DNA of 64,000 nt from Streptomyces canus 299MFChir4.1 (lineage in GTDB: Bacteria > Actinomycetota > Actinomycetes > Streptomycetales > Streptomycetaceae). Below the pieces are notes generated by a model. That model searched no databases and was not told where the DNA came from. It saw only the letters and a list, made by a program, of their open reading frames with translations. The DNA lies in NCBI RefSeq assembly GCF_000383615.1, contig NZ_KB911589.1:1-64000 (forward strand), in the 5' to 3' direction. The first letter of the stretch is position 1, and every line of letters begins with the position of its first letter. This document shows positions 35,533-44,550 of this stretch, one piece after another. A program made the translations under genes and the position numbers.

Positions 35533-35768
35533 GCGTGGACTCCGTATCGGTGATGGGGGTTCGGAGAGCTGCGAGAGTGGCGGGCGGTGGCATTGCCGCA
35601 GCCGTCGTGGCAGGACGGAGCGGTGCGCTTCCGGGGTCCCGGTAGTTTCGCAGCGTGTGCGTCGCATCACCGACCGTAGACCTTAGATTTAAGAAACGGC
35701 AAGTCGATCGCGTAACCTGACGCCCGAACGAGTCGCGCTCACGGGCGTGTTGAACGGAGAGGTGGTCG

Positions 35769-36605
35769 ATGGTGGCCAAACGTGAGCCCACAGCGCGACA
35801 GATGCGCTTGGCGGTCGAATTGCGCAGGCTCCGCGAGGCTGCAGGGCTCAGCGCACGCGAGGCAGCGGCGCTGCTCGGAGTGAACTCCGTCCAGATCAGC
35901 CAGATCGAATCGGGTGTCTCGGGAGTGAGCGAGAAGCGGCTGCGCCGACTGGCCGTCAACTACTCCTGCCCGGATATGGAGTTGATCGACGCCCTGGTGG
36001 CCATGGCCACTGACCGCACCCAGGGGTGGTGGGAGGCGTACCGTGGCCTACTCCCCACATCGTTCCTGGATATCGCCGAGTTGGAGTACCACTCCACGTA
36101 TCGGCGCGACGTAGAGTTCCTGTTCATCCCTGGCCTGCTGCAGACGCCCGACTACGCGCGCGCTGCTTTCTCCTCCAGGGTTCCCGAGCTACTCCAGGAC
36201 GAGCTCGAAGTGCGTGTACAGCACCGAATGGAGCGTCAGCGCATCACCGTCCCGTACGAGGCGATCATCCACGAGGCGGCGCTGCGCATCAGGCTCAGGG
36301 ACCGCGCAGCGTCGCGTGCCCAACTCACCCGCGCCCTTGAGCTTTCCGAGGTGGACCACATCACCGTGCGCGTGATCCCCTTCGATCTGGACGGCTTCGG
36401 CGGAACCTGGACCACCATGATGCTGGCCGGTGGTGCCGTGCCCAGGCTGGACACCGCCGTGCGTGACGCGCCGCACGGTACCGCTTTCGTTGATTCCGAA
36501 GCCCAACTCGGCGTCTTTCGAACACTCTTCCGTAACGTGGAAGCCGTGTCACTTGACCCCGAACGGTCCCGTGACTTCATCCACAGACTGAGCAAGGAAC
36601 TGTGA
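35769..36605 (+). CDS. XRE-family regulator with DUF5753 (Scr1/WhiJ type)
   Basis: 278 aa. N-terminal helix-turn-helix (about 12-65, LREAAGLSAREAAALLGVNSVQISQIESG) and a DUF5753 C-terminal domain (about 90-275, with RDVEFLFIPGLLQTPDYARA). DNA-binding switch protein that usually works with the small DUF397 partner encoded next to it. GGAGAGG precedes the ATG. Confidence 0.9.
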   Translation: MVAKREPTARQMRLAVELRRLREAAGLSAREAAALLGVNSVQISQIESGVSGVSEKRLRRLAVNYSCPDMELIDALVAMATDRTQGWWEAYRGLLPTSFLDIAELEYHSTYRRDVEFLFIPGLLQTPDYARAAFSSRVPELLQDELEVRVQHRMERQRITVPYEAIIHEAALRIRLRDRAASRAQLTRALELSEVDHITVRVIPFDLDGFGGTWTTMMLAGGAVPRLDTAVRDAPHGTAFVDSEAQLGVFRTLFRNVEAVSLDPERSRDFIHRLSKEL

Positions 36606-36612
36606 GGCACCC

Positions 36613-36825
36613 GTGACCATATCCGACAACTGGCGGCGGTCGTCCTACTCCGGCGGCGGCGACGGCAACAACTGCGTGGAGATCGAAACCAGTCCCACCT
36701 GCATAGCCATCCGCGACTCAAAGGCGCCAGCCAGGGCAACGCTCACCCTTCCGGCCGACGCTTTCTCCTCTTTCATCGAAGCAGTGAAAACCCACCCCGG
36801 TGGCACCGAGATCGCCAGGTTCTGA
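36613..36825 (+). CDS. DUF397 protein
   Basis: 70 aa. Contains the family signature WRRSSYSGGGDGNNCVEI and the strand IAIRDSK, ending with a short hydrophobic helix. Partner/antagonist of the XRE-DUF5753 protein; GTG start 7 bases after its stop. Confidence 0.9.
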   Translation: MTISDNWRRSSYSGGGDGNNCVEIETSPTCIAIRDSKAPARATLTLPADAFSSFIEAVKTHPGGTEIARF

Positions 36826-36873
36826 GGCTGATCCACCTTCCTCCCTGAGTCGTGGGCGTGGCTGAGCCTGCGG

Positions 36874-38196
36874 TTACTGCTGGGGTGGCCACTGGCCGTC
36901 GGGCAGGGTGGGCTGTTGCTGGTACGGGTTGTGCTGCTGCGGCGAGACAGGCTGTTGGTACGGGTTCTGCTGCGGGTAGGGCTGCTGGCCGTACTGCGGG
37001 TAGCCGACGGGCGTGCCAGGACCGGTGGATTCGCCGTTGGTGTTCCTGTTTCGCCTGGATCGCTTCACGATCAGGAGGATGACCAGGCTGATGACGGCCA
37101 GGGCCACGACACCGCTGACGGCCCAGATGATCACGGCCTTCTGGTTCGTCTTCTCCTGCTCTTCGACGGATGCGCCGGGTGCGGGAGCGGCGGATTTCTC
37201 CTTCAAGGACTCTGGGACGGTCAGGGGGCCGTACTTCGAGCCGGCCGGGATGTTGTCCTTTAGTGCGGCGAGGGGCTGGATGATGCCGTAGCCGTAGCTC
37301 TTGTCGGGGAGGGAGAGGCCCTTCTCGGAATCGGGCAGAGCCGCTGTCTTTACGAGGCGGTTGGCGATCTGGCCTGCCGTCAGGTCGGGGAACTTGGATC
37401 GGAGGAGGGCGGCTGCTGCTGACGTGTAGGCGGTCGCATCCGATGTGCCGTCTCCTGCGTGATATCCATTTCCAGCGCCGTTGGCGGAGACGATGTTAGT
37501 TCCGGGAGCTGTCAATGAGACATGAGGGCCTGAGTTGGATTTCTCCCAGACCTTTCCGTTGTTTGTCACGGCACCCACGCCCAACGCACCCGGTGAAGCT
37601 GCCGGGTAGCATTCAGACGAGTTGCCGTCATTTCCTGCGCCGCCCACGATCAGGACATCGTGACTCAATGCGTAGGCTACAGCATCTGAAGTCTTGTCCA
37701 ACTCGCTCTGGTCCGTGGAATAAAAGCATTGCGACACGTTGATCACAGATGCGCCATGGTCAACGGCGTATCGAATGGCAACATCCGTTCCCGGTCCGTC
37801 AGTGCCGTACTCCCGGATCGGTAGAATCTTCGCCTCAGGTGCCAGGCCGATCACGCCATCATTCGTGCCGTGTCCATGTCCTGCGATGATGGATGCCATT
37901 GCTGTTCCGTGACTATCGCCTGAATCAGGGGCTGCGCTACCCCCGTCCATGAAGTCCTTGCCTTCGAGGACATTTCCTTGAAGGTCGACGTGACTGGCGT
38001 TCACTCCGTCGTCGATAACGGCAACCGTGACATCCTGCCCCTTGGAAAACTTCCACACGGATTCGGCATTGAGCGCCTTCAATGCCCATTGGTCATCTCT
38101 GACCTGGTCTGCCGCTGACAGTGGTGCTGCGGCGAAGAGCAGCGCGCCGGTCAGCATGCCGCAGCCCGCGGCGCGAAGTGCCCGGGTGAACCTCAT
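36874..38196 (-). CDS. Mycosin-like membrane-anchored S8 serine protease
   Basis: 440 aa. Signal peptide (1-28), subtilisin domain with D62 (VIDDG), H96 (GDSHGTAMAS), oxyanion N189 (GGAGNDG) and S252 (GTSDATAY), then a linker, a C-terminal membrane segment (about 362-385) with a basic stop, and a Pro/Gln/Tyr-rich cytoplasmic tail. This is the MycP layout; mycosins process and stabilise type VII secretion systems. ATG 38196 follows GGAGAGG. It is co-directional with two ESX-type genes upstream of it; the core ESX ATPase and channel genes are not in the window. Confidence 0.87.
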   Translation of the reverse strand: MRFTRALRAAGCGMLTGALLFAAAPLSAADQVRDDQWALKALNAESVWKFSKGQDVTVAVIDDGVNASHVDLQGNVLEGKDFMDGGSAAPDSGDSHGTAMASIIAGHGHGTNDGVIGLAPEAKILPIREYGTDGPGTDVAIRYAVDHGASVINVSQCFYSTDQSELDKTSDAVAYALSHDVLIVGGAGNDGNSSECYPAASPGALGVGAVTNNGKVWEKSNSGPHVSLTAPGTNIVSANGAGNGYHAGDGTSDATAYTSAAAALLRSKFPDLTAGQIANRLVKTAALPDSEKGLSLPDKSYGYGIIQPLAALKDNIPAGSKYGPLTVPESLKEKSAAPAPGASVEEQEKTNQKAVIIWAVSGVVALAVISLVILLIVKRSRRNRNTNGESTGPGTPVGYPQYGQQPYPQQNPYQQPVSPQQHNPYQQQPTLPDGQWPPQQ

Positions 38197-38278
38197 CCGT
38201 GTGTCCTCTCCAAGGTTGGTGCGGGAATGGCAGTGAGGAATGCATCCCGCACCTTCCGGTCTACCAGGCACGTCGCGC

Positions 38279-39670
38279 TTACTCCTCGATGACCCGAGGT
38301 GCCACGTTACGCTGCGGGGTCCAGGTCTCCTCATCCTCGACCAAATAGTCGGGACGCTCCCGCTCGCGCTGCTCTTCGTCCTTGAGGCGACCGTTGCGGC
38401 CGTTCGGTGCACCCGCGACTCCGCCCTTGCGGACAGCGCCGACTCCTCGACCCGCGGCACCGCGGCTGTTGTGGAGGCCCGAGCCGCCAGCGGTCCCTCT
38501 GCCTGTCCCCGCACCCGCACCCGCTTTGGGCGTCCCACCATTGATGCCGCCCGAGTGGCGAGCTGAGCCTCCTGGACGGGCGTTCCCGGCCGCACCCGAA
38601 CCCGCACCTGCTCCAGCGCGGCCGGCCATGCCGCCCACGCCGGGTCGGCCGACCATCGCTCCGCGCACCCCAGCTACGCCGCCGACGACGCCAGCGCCAC
38701 CACCGGCGAAGCCAGCGCCACCACCGATGCCGCCGCCGGCGGATCCACTACCGAGACCGCCCCCGCCACTGAGCGTCGGCGTACCGGTGTTGCCACCGGA
38801 GATGCCGTCAATCGCCGTGCCGACATTCCGTACCGACGCCGTCGATTGATGCGCTCCACCGGTGGTGTCCAAGGGCGGAGTCTCCGACTTCGACTGGCTG
38901 ACGGCGCCAGTCCGGGCGTGCCCGGCGGTGTCTGCTGTCGCTTTCTGGGGGCTTCGAGGCGAAGTGGTCGACGGGGTGGCTACCGGCGTGGGCGTAATGC
39001 CGCCGGGGTCACCGGGGTAGTCCTTCTCGCTCTCGATCGGTGGCTTCCTGTTCCATGACCCCATAGCTTTCGCCTGCGAATTATAAGAAGCCCCCAACGT
39101 CTCCATCTTCGCAGCCATGGCAAGTTGCGCCTCCCGCCCCGCCGACAGATCGTCATGGTTGCGGTCGAGGACTTCCTGGGCGCCCTTCCCGGCAGCGATG
39201 TCCTTCTTCATGCCGCTGTCGTCGCCGGTGAATCCGTCGCCCGCGGAATTGAGAAAGCTGGAGACCCTCCCCGGCTTCTCCATCGCCAGGACATCGTCCT
39301 TGACCTTGCCCAGCGTGTAAGCGGCGTTCGCCATGGCGAGCGATGTGTGCCCGGCGTACTTGGCCGTGTCGCCGATGCTCTTGCTGACCTGCTTGGACTT
39401 CTCGGCGAATCCGTCGGCGGCGGCGCCCTTCCAGTGTGCCTGGATGCGGGCGACCTCCTTCTCGAAGTCGCGCTGGATCGTGGTCAGCTGGGCCTGCACG
39501 CCCTTCCAGCCCGTGACGACGTCTTCCACGAGGTCAGGTCTGGCATGGCGGACCATGGCCTGCATCTCGTCCATGTTCTTGCCGCCGGAGAAGGGTGTCG
39601 TGTGCTTCTCGTTGAAGCACATGTTCATCTCGACGTAGTCGTAGTCGATGTACTTGTCGTTCTCAGCCAT
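38279..39670 (-). CDS. WXG100/PPE-like protein with Gly-rich tail
   Basis: 463 aa. Residues about 30-205 form the long helical hairpin of ESX substrates, with IQAHWKGAAADGF supplying the W-x-G turn. Residues 210-300 are Thr/Ser/Pro-rich and 300-430 almost purely Gly/Ala, ending in a charged tail with a PDYLVEDEE segment. Likely exported through type VII secretion as a partner of the small WXG protein encoded just upstream; role in the envelope unknown. Confidence 0.75.
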   Translation of the reverse strand: MAENDKYIDYDYVEMNMCFNEKHTTPFSGGKNMDEMQAMVRHARPDLVEDVVTGWKGVQAQLTTIQRDFEKEVARIQAHWKGAAADGFAEKSKQVSKSIGDTAKYAGHTSLAMANAAYTLGKVKDDVLAMEKPGRVSSFLNSAGDGFTGDDSGMKKDIAAGKGAQEVLDRNHDDLSAGREAQLAMAAKMETLGASYNSQAKAMGSWNRKPPIESEKDYPGDPGGITPTPVATPSTTSPRSPQKATADTAGHARTGAVSQSKSETPPLDTTGGAHQSTASVRNVGTAIDGISGGNTGTPTLSGGGGLGSGSAGGGIGGGAGFAGGGAGVVGGVAGVRGAMVGRPGVGGMAGRAGAGAGSGAAGNARPGGSARHSGGINGGTPKAGAGAGTGRGTAGGSGLHNSRGAAGRGVGAVRKGGVAGAPNGRNGRLKDEEQRERERPDYLVEDEETWTPQRNVAPRVIEE

Positions 39671-39724
39671 GCCCCTGTGCCCCCTGGTCCCTGCTCGCCT
39701 CAGCCGCCGCCGTGTTCACGGCCT

Positions 39725-40045
39725 CTACTGCCCCGCGTTCGGGAAGCTTGCCTGCGCCGCGTAGTCCGAGTCCTGGTACGCCCCGTGCGTGTACTTCGTC
39801 TTCCTGCCGAACTCGTCCATGACCGTGTTCAGGTATTTCACGACGTCCTCGATGTACGTCTTCATCTCGTTGTGGGCGTTGGCGAGTTTGTGTGCCTCGT
39901 CGAATCCGGTCCCGAGGGCACCTTCGGGGAGATACGTGTTGGTCGCCGTATCCGTGTTCGCCTTGCCGAGATCGCTCAGTAATTGGTTCAACGCGGCGAC
40001 GGTCTTCTCGAGTTCGTCGAGATCGACGCTTACTTCTTCAGCCAT
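39725..40045 (-). CDS. Small WXG100-like ESX protein
   Basis: 106 aa. Two helices separated around residues 40-50, no signal peptide, acidic start MAEEVSVDLDELEKTVAALNQLL. The WXG turn is replaced by LGTGFDEA. It is first in the minus-strand transcript followed by the PPE-like gene (54-bp gap) and then the mycosin gene, suggesting a heterodimeric ESX substrate pair. Confidence 0.7.
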   Translation of the reverse strand: MAEEVSVDLDELEKTVAALNQLLSDLGKANTDTATNTYLPEGALGTGFDEAHKLANAHNEMKTYIEDVVKYLNTVMDEFGRKTKYTHGAYQDSDYAAQASFPNAGQ

Positions 40046-40388
40046 GCCCAGCTCCCCGTTTGCTCAGTGGTGTCACTCGCGGTCGGTCGTGTCGTGCACG
40101 CGTCACGACCGGTGACAGGCGCACCAGGTCTGACCTGCTCCGATTCTAGTGGCGACCACAGACAGAACGAACGCCCCAACGTTCTGTCACGAGACCACGA
40201 TGAACTCAACTCACCTTGTTCACAAGCAAGATTCAAGGCGGCTCGCGCACGCCCGTACCGGTTGGTGAGGGTGCGTGCGCGAGGTTTGCCGTGTGACTCC
40301 GGCAACGCACGCCATGCCCGGCTGGACCGGTACACGATCACCGTGATGTGCTTCGCGAACCAGAAGAACAGTCACGAGGTGACCACGC
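40046..40388. other. 343-bp divergent regulatory region
   Basis: No gene. It separates the minus-strand ESX/mycosin unit from the plus-strand toxin operon and must carry both promoters. Two inverted repeats are visible: the 9-bp arms at 40161-40188, and TTGCCG/CGGCAA at 40286-40291 and 40300-40305 (8-base spacer). Confidence 0.6.
40161..40188. promoter_or_regulatory. 28-bp inverted repeat between ESX unit and toxin operon
   Basis: GACAGAACG (40161-40169) and CGTTCTGTC (40180-40188) are perfect 9-bp arms around 10 bases. No T-run follows on either strand, so an operator is more likely than a terminator. Confidence 0.6.
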
Positions 40389-40877
40389 ATGAAGGCGGAT
40401 GCGGTCAGCAGTACGACAGTTGGCGTGGGCGCCCTCGAGCGGGCAGCGCTGACCGCCGAGATCCACGACCTGTACGACGGTCAGGGCGACAGCCAGCGGT
40501 TGTTGGCGGCCTTCCGGGCGGCGGCGCTGTACGTGCCGCTCGCCGAGGAAGCCGAAGGTGAAGCGATGTGCTCCGGCGAAGCCGACGGCGTCCGCTGGCT
40601 CTACGCCTTCACTTCCACCGCCGAGTTGGAGCGTTTCGCACGCGCCCGTGCCGAGGCGGGCACCGACCCCGGGTGGGAGAGCGGCCGTATCCGCTACTGG
40701 ACGGTGCTCGGCTCGCGGCTGCTCGACGTCGCCGTACCCGCCGCCGTCACGGAGACCCGGACCCCCACTGGGGTCGCGGTCGACGCGGGCGGCATCAGGC
40801 AGCTCCTCATGCCTCCGGTGTCCGGGGTCGTGCCGGACCGGGTGGCGGTCGATCTTCTTGACCTGGACCGCACATGA
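40389..40877 (+). CDS. SseB-like accessory protein of the toxin operon
   Basis: 162 aa with the SseB N-terminal-domain pattern (LLAAFRAAALYVPLAEE, WLYAFTSTAELERFA). In Streptomyces such proteins are commonly encoded beside type VII substrates. Soluble, no catalytic motif; an escort or accessory role is inferred. Its stop overlaps the next ATG (ATGA). Confidence 0.72.
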   Translation: MKADAVSSTTVGVGALERAALTAEIHDLYDGQGDSQRLLAAFRAAALYVPLAEEAEGEAMCSGEADGVRWLYAFTSTAELERFARARAEAGTDPGWESGRIRYWTVLGSRLLDVAVPAAVTETRTPTGVAVDAGGIRQLLMPPVSGVVPDRVAVDLLDLDRT

Positions 40878-41458
40878 GTGAGGGCTACGAAGCGGATCCC
40901 GAGGTCCTCAAGCAAGCCGCCAACGGCATCAACCAGACGATCGAGGAGCTGCAGGCTGTCGGGCAAGTGGGCGGCGGCGCCGTCGGGTTCGGGTTCGACA
41001 GCCTGGCGCTGAGCCCGCTGCAGATGGGCCACGCCGGGCTCGCCAAGGCATTCGGCACCTTCGCGGAACGCTGGGAATGGGGTGTGAAGGCCCTGGTCGA
41101 CGAGGGCAACGAGATCGCCGAGAAGCTCGACCTGTCGGCCGGTTACTACCACGAGGCGGAGGAGTACGGGGTCGGGGTGCTCAAGGACGTCGTCGTGGCC
41201 AACTACGGTGCCCCGACCGTCTCCGGCCAGGACGCCGCCCGGATGTCGTGGAGCCAGGTCGAGTCCGGGGCCGAGGATGCCTGGACGCCGGATCTTTCGC
41301 AGGAGTCGGCGTCCCGTGCCGTGCAGCAGATGGGCCAGAGCTGGCAGGAGACCGAGGAGGACCTGACCACCAGTGGCCAGTACGGCACGCAGCTGCGGGC
41401 CGGCGCGGAGTTCGTGCGGGAGTCGGTGGAGTCCGTCACGCCCGAGGACGGTGCCTGA
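40874..41458 (+). CDS. WXG-like ESX partner protein
   Basis: 194 aa. Helical hairpin with MSEGYEADPEVLKQAANGINQTIEELQAVG and FAERWEWGVKALVDEG, a WEWG turn in place of WXG, and a flexible acidic tail. It is a likely co-secreted partner of the toxin encoded next, with which it overlaps (TGATG). Confidence 0.72.
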   Translation: MSEGYEADPEVLKQAANGINQTIEELQAVGQVGGGAVGFGFDSLALSPLQMGHAGLAKAFGTFAERWEWGVKALVDEGNEIAEKLDLSAGYYHEAEEYGVGVLKDVVVANYGAPTVSGQDAARMSWSQVESGAEDAWTPDLSQESASRAVQQMGQSWQETEEDLTTSGQYGTQLRAGAEFVRESVESVTPEDGA

Positions 41459-43488
41459 TGGGCGTCCTGGGAGAACTGGGGGACCTGGCCGACGGCGTCA
41501 AGCAGGGCGTCTCCGACGGTGTCAACGCGACCGCGGACGTGGTGGGCGACAGCCTGGACGGAGTCGGGCTGAAGTCCGTCGGGGAAAAGGTCCGTGACGG
41601 CGCCGAGTACGTCACCGGGGCGGTCGGCGCCGTGGTGCCCGAACGGGAGCTTGGGGAGACGGACCAGCCGGGTGAACTGATCCACGGATCGACCGGGGAC
41701 CTGGAGGACACGGTCCGGCATCTGAAGGCCTTCGCCTCCGCCTTCGAAAGCACCGGGCAGGCGCTGAAGAAGCTCGACCCGGACCGCTGGACGGGCACGG
41801 CGGCCGACTCGTTCCGGGAGTCCTTCACCACTCACCCCAAGCGGTGGCTGACCGCGGCCGACGCCTGTACGGCCGCTGCGGCCGCCCTGGCGGAGTACGC
41901 GCACACCGTCTCCTGGGCGCGCGGACAGGCGGCCGAGGCGATCGACAAGTGGCGTACCGCCGAGGCGAAGAGCTCCGCAGCCCGACAGACGTACGACCGG
42001 CAGGCATGGGAGTACCAGCAGTACCAAGGCGTTCTGTCGCTCGGTGAGGCATCGCGCTCAGGTACCCAAGTACCCACCGACCCGGGGGAGTTCGTGGACC
42101 CCGGTGAAGCAGGCCGCGACGCGGCCCGGGAGGACCTCAGGCGTGCCCGCCGCACACGGGACTCCGCCGCCGAGAACGCCGTGGCCAAGGTGACCGACGC
42201 CTTCGCGTCAGCCCCGGCCGAGCCCGGCACCCTGGCCAAGCTCAAGGCCGGCCTCATGGACGGCACGAGGGCCGTCAACCTGGAGCTCGAACACTTCGCC
42301 GGCGGCTTCGTCCAAGGCGGCACCGGGCTGATCCGCATGGTGCGGACGGTCAACCCGATGGATCCCTACAACCTGACCCACCCCGCGCAGTACCTCCAGA
42401 ACGTCTCCGTCACCGGCATGGGGCTGCTCACCGCCGTCAACCATCCGGTGCGCACCGCCAAGTCACTCGTCGGCTCGGGCTGGTCCAGCGACCCGGCCGA
42501 GGCGCTCGGCACCCTCGTCTTCGACCTCGCGAGCGATGCGGTCACCGGCGGCGCGGCGGCCGGGGTGGGCGCGGCCCGCCGCACCATGACCGCGGTCGCG
42601 GAGGACGCCCTGGAGACCGCGGCGGAGCGTGGCGCCCGTGGGGCGGTCGGGACGGCAGCCGAGGGCACAGGCGAGTCGGTCGGCAAAGCGGCGGCCAAGG
42701 ACGGCGGGCTGCCGGACGGCTGGACCGTCCAGCACGGTGAGGGGGCCGCGGATGCCGCGGCCGACGCCACCAAGGACGCCTCGCGCGGCAAATGGGACGC
42801 CTCCGACTCCTCCTCCGGGGAGGGCCCACCGGCCCCGGAAGCGGGGACGAAGAGCGCCGACCCCTCACCGGGGGCGCCCGAGGACATCGCCCAGCACCGG
42901 GCGGCGATGGCTGACATCTCCGACGGAGCCGTCACCTTCGACAGCAACGCGGACGCCGCACAGTACGGCGCCAAGCACTGGAACGACTACGCGGAGAGTC
43001 TGCCCGACGAGCAGAAGGCAGCGGTACACGACTACACGGGACCCGAACACCACCGGATCAACGGGTTCCTGCGGGAGGGGGAGGGCGGCTACTACGACAG
43101 CCCGCAGGTACGCCGGCACGTCGAGCAGCTCGACAAGGCGCTTGCCGGGAACGCTCTCCCTGAGGACGTCGTGGTCCGCCGCGGCACCGGCCTGGAGCAC
43201 TATCTGGAGAAGATGTGTTCCGCGCACCCGGCAGACATGATCGGCAAGAAGTTCACGGATGACGCCTACATGTCCACCTCATTGGGAGACGCCGTGTTCG
43301 CGAACAAGGACGCTGTCCTGCACCTGCGCGTGGCCGAGGGGACCCCGGGCCTGTATGTGGACAAGGTGGGCCGCTACGGTGCCGACGAGCGTGAACTACT
43401 GCTCGGCCGCGGCAACGAGTACACGGTCACCGAAGCGTTCAAGGACGCGAACGGGCAGTGGCAGATCTACGGAAAGATCCATCGATGA
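41458..43488 (+). CDS. Type VII secreted polymorphic toxin, ADP-ribosyltransferase
   Basis: 676 aa. N-terminal type VII signal-like region (1-65), then a WXG-type helical bundle (about 65-240, LDPDRWTGTAADSFRESF), a hydrophobic Gly/Ala segment (about 270-400) and a disordered linker (410-480). The C-terminal domain (about 500-676) has the R-S-E ADP-ribosyltransferase motifs: R574/R575 in VVRRGTG, S606-T-S608 in YMSTS and E644-x-E646 in DERELLLGRG. It would transfer ADP-ribose from NAD+ to a target in a rival or host cell; the target is unknown. The ATG at 41458 overlaps the upstream stop; the open frame inside the preceding gene is a shadow. Confidence 0.9.
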   Translation: MGVLGELGDLADGVKQGVSDGVNATADVVGDSLDGVGLKSVGEKVRDGAEYVTGAVGAVVPERELGETDQPGELIHGSTGDLEDTVRHLKAFASAFESTGQALKKLDPDRWTGTAADSFRESFTTHPKRWLTAADACTAAAAALAEYAHTVSWARGQAAEAIDKWRTAEAKSSAARQTYDRQAWEYQQYQGVLSLGEASRSGTQVPTDPGEFVDPGEAGRDAAREDLRRARRTRDSAAENAVAKVTDAFASAPAEPGTLAKLKAGLMDGTRAVNLELEHFAGGFVQGGTGLIRMVRTVNPMDPYNLTHPAQYLQNVSVTGMGLLTAVNHPVRTAKSLVGSGWSSDPAEALGTLVFDLASDAVTGGAAAGVGAARRTMTAVAEDALETAAERGARGAVGTAAEGTGESVGKAAAKDGGLPDGWTVQHGEGAADAAADATKDASRGKWDASDSSSGEGPPAPEAGTKSADPSPGAPEDIAQHRAAMADISDGAVTFDSNADAAQYGAKHWNDYAESLPDEQKAAVHDYTGPEHHRINGFLREGEGGYYDSPQVRRHVEQLDKALAGNALPEDVVVRRGTGLEHYLEKMCSAHPADMIGKKFTDDAYMSTSLGDAVFANKDAVLHLRVAEGTPGLYVDKVGRYGADERELLLGRGNEYTVTEAFKDANGQWQIYGKIHR

Positions 43489-44522
43489 GTGAACAGCGCG
43501 GGCCGGACGAGCACTCCGAGGAGCGGCCCTTCTCTCGGCTGGCGGGCGACCTGCAACCACGGCTGACCGGCGGCCCGGACGACTACGAGTTGTCTGCGGA
43601 CGGTCCTGTGCAGTACGTGGTCGTGGCCAATATGGAGGGGATTCTGGGGGCGCTGTTCGCGTCGGATGCGGAGGGGGCCGTCTGCTACCTCGTGCGCGAG
43701 GAGCAGGGCCCGGAAGCCAGTAATTGCACCGGCCTGTGGAGAGACCTGCGGCGATCCGCGAAACAACGGGGCCTCGCCCCGACCGAGGCATTGGCCGAGA
43801 TGGTGCAGCAAGGCGGTTACCCGTTCCCGGGGCGGGCGCTGCCCGGTCCGTGGCAGGAGGCTCCCAGCCTGGCGGCCCTGAAGGAAGAGATCGTCGGCGA
43901 CGGCAAGTGGCACCGCGAACCCCGCGATCTGAAGATCCATGCGTACCCCGTCATCCCCTTCCGCGGCCCGAAGATGCTCGCACCCCAGGTGACCGAGGAG
44001 ATGCGGCGTTCCGCCCGGCGTCAGCCCGGCAGGGTGATCTTCGCCATCGACCCGGCCTACACCAACCCGCACGGCGAGGTACCGGACCACGGGAAGCTGG
44101 GCGGCTGGCCCATCGACGAGAGCGGCGAGATCGGCGAGTTCCACTTCAACCCCGACTACGAGCCCACCCTCACCGCGCTGCGTTGGCGTGCTCCGGAGAC
44201 TGACGTGGAACGTGCGTTGCAGGCATTCCGGGCTCGCCGAGGCACGGCCGAGGCATTCCTGGACGCCCTTCGTGCGGGCACCGTGCTGGTTTCCGTCGAG
44301 ACGGACGGCAAGCTCCGCTTCCGCGACGGCGAGGACGGCGAGCGCCACCTGGACGTGTACACCAGCGCCTCCTATGTCCCGGACGACGGGCGGCAGGTAC
44401 GCGCGATGAACGGCGGGGAGCTCGCCAAGGTCCTGTACGGCTGCTACGTGGCGGTCAACACCGGCAGCACTCTCAACTTGCGGTTCCCGTCGGCCGATCT
44501 CGCCGTCAGCGCGTTCGGATAA
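43485..44522 (+). CDS. Type VII secretion-associated protein, candidate immunity
   Basis: 345 aa, soluble and acidic. Residues about 35-115 form an alpha/beta region, about 160-240 contain the GKLGGWPIDESGEIG-type segment of Streptomyces type VII secretion-associated proteins, and about 250-345 look like an SseB domain. ATG overlaps the toxin stop (ATGA), giving strictly coupled expression. That position is classical for a toxin's immunity protein; a chaperone role is the alternative, as related proteins also occur away from ADP-ribosyltransferases. Confidence 0.72.
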   Translation: MSEQRGPDEHSEERPFSRLAGDLQPRLTGGPDDYELSADGPVQYVVVANMEGILGALFASDAEGAVCYLVREEQGPEASNCTGLWRDLRRSAKQRGLAPTEALAEMVQQGGYPFPGRALPGPWQEAPSLAALKEEIVGDGKWHREPRDLKIHAYPVIPFRGPKMLAPQVTEEMRRSARRQPGRVIFAIDPAYTNPHGEVPDHGKLGGWPIDESGEIGEFHFNPDYEPTLTALRWRAPETDVERALQAFRARRGTAEAFLDALRAGTVLVSVETDGKLRFRDGEDGERHLDVYTSASYVPDDGRQVRAMNGGELAKVLYGCYVAVNTGSTLNLRFPSADLAVSAFG

Positions 44523-44550
44523 GTCGGCTGAGTCGCCCGAGGCGGCGCGC

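Noticed and set aside
40161..40188. SOS (LexA) box reading of the inverted repeat
   Set aside because: The CGAAC and GTTC parts are 8 bases apart rather than 4.
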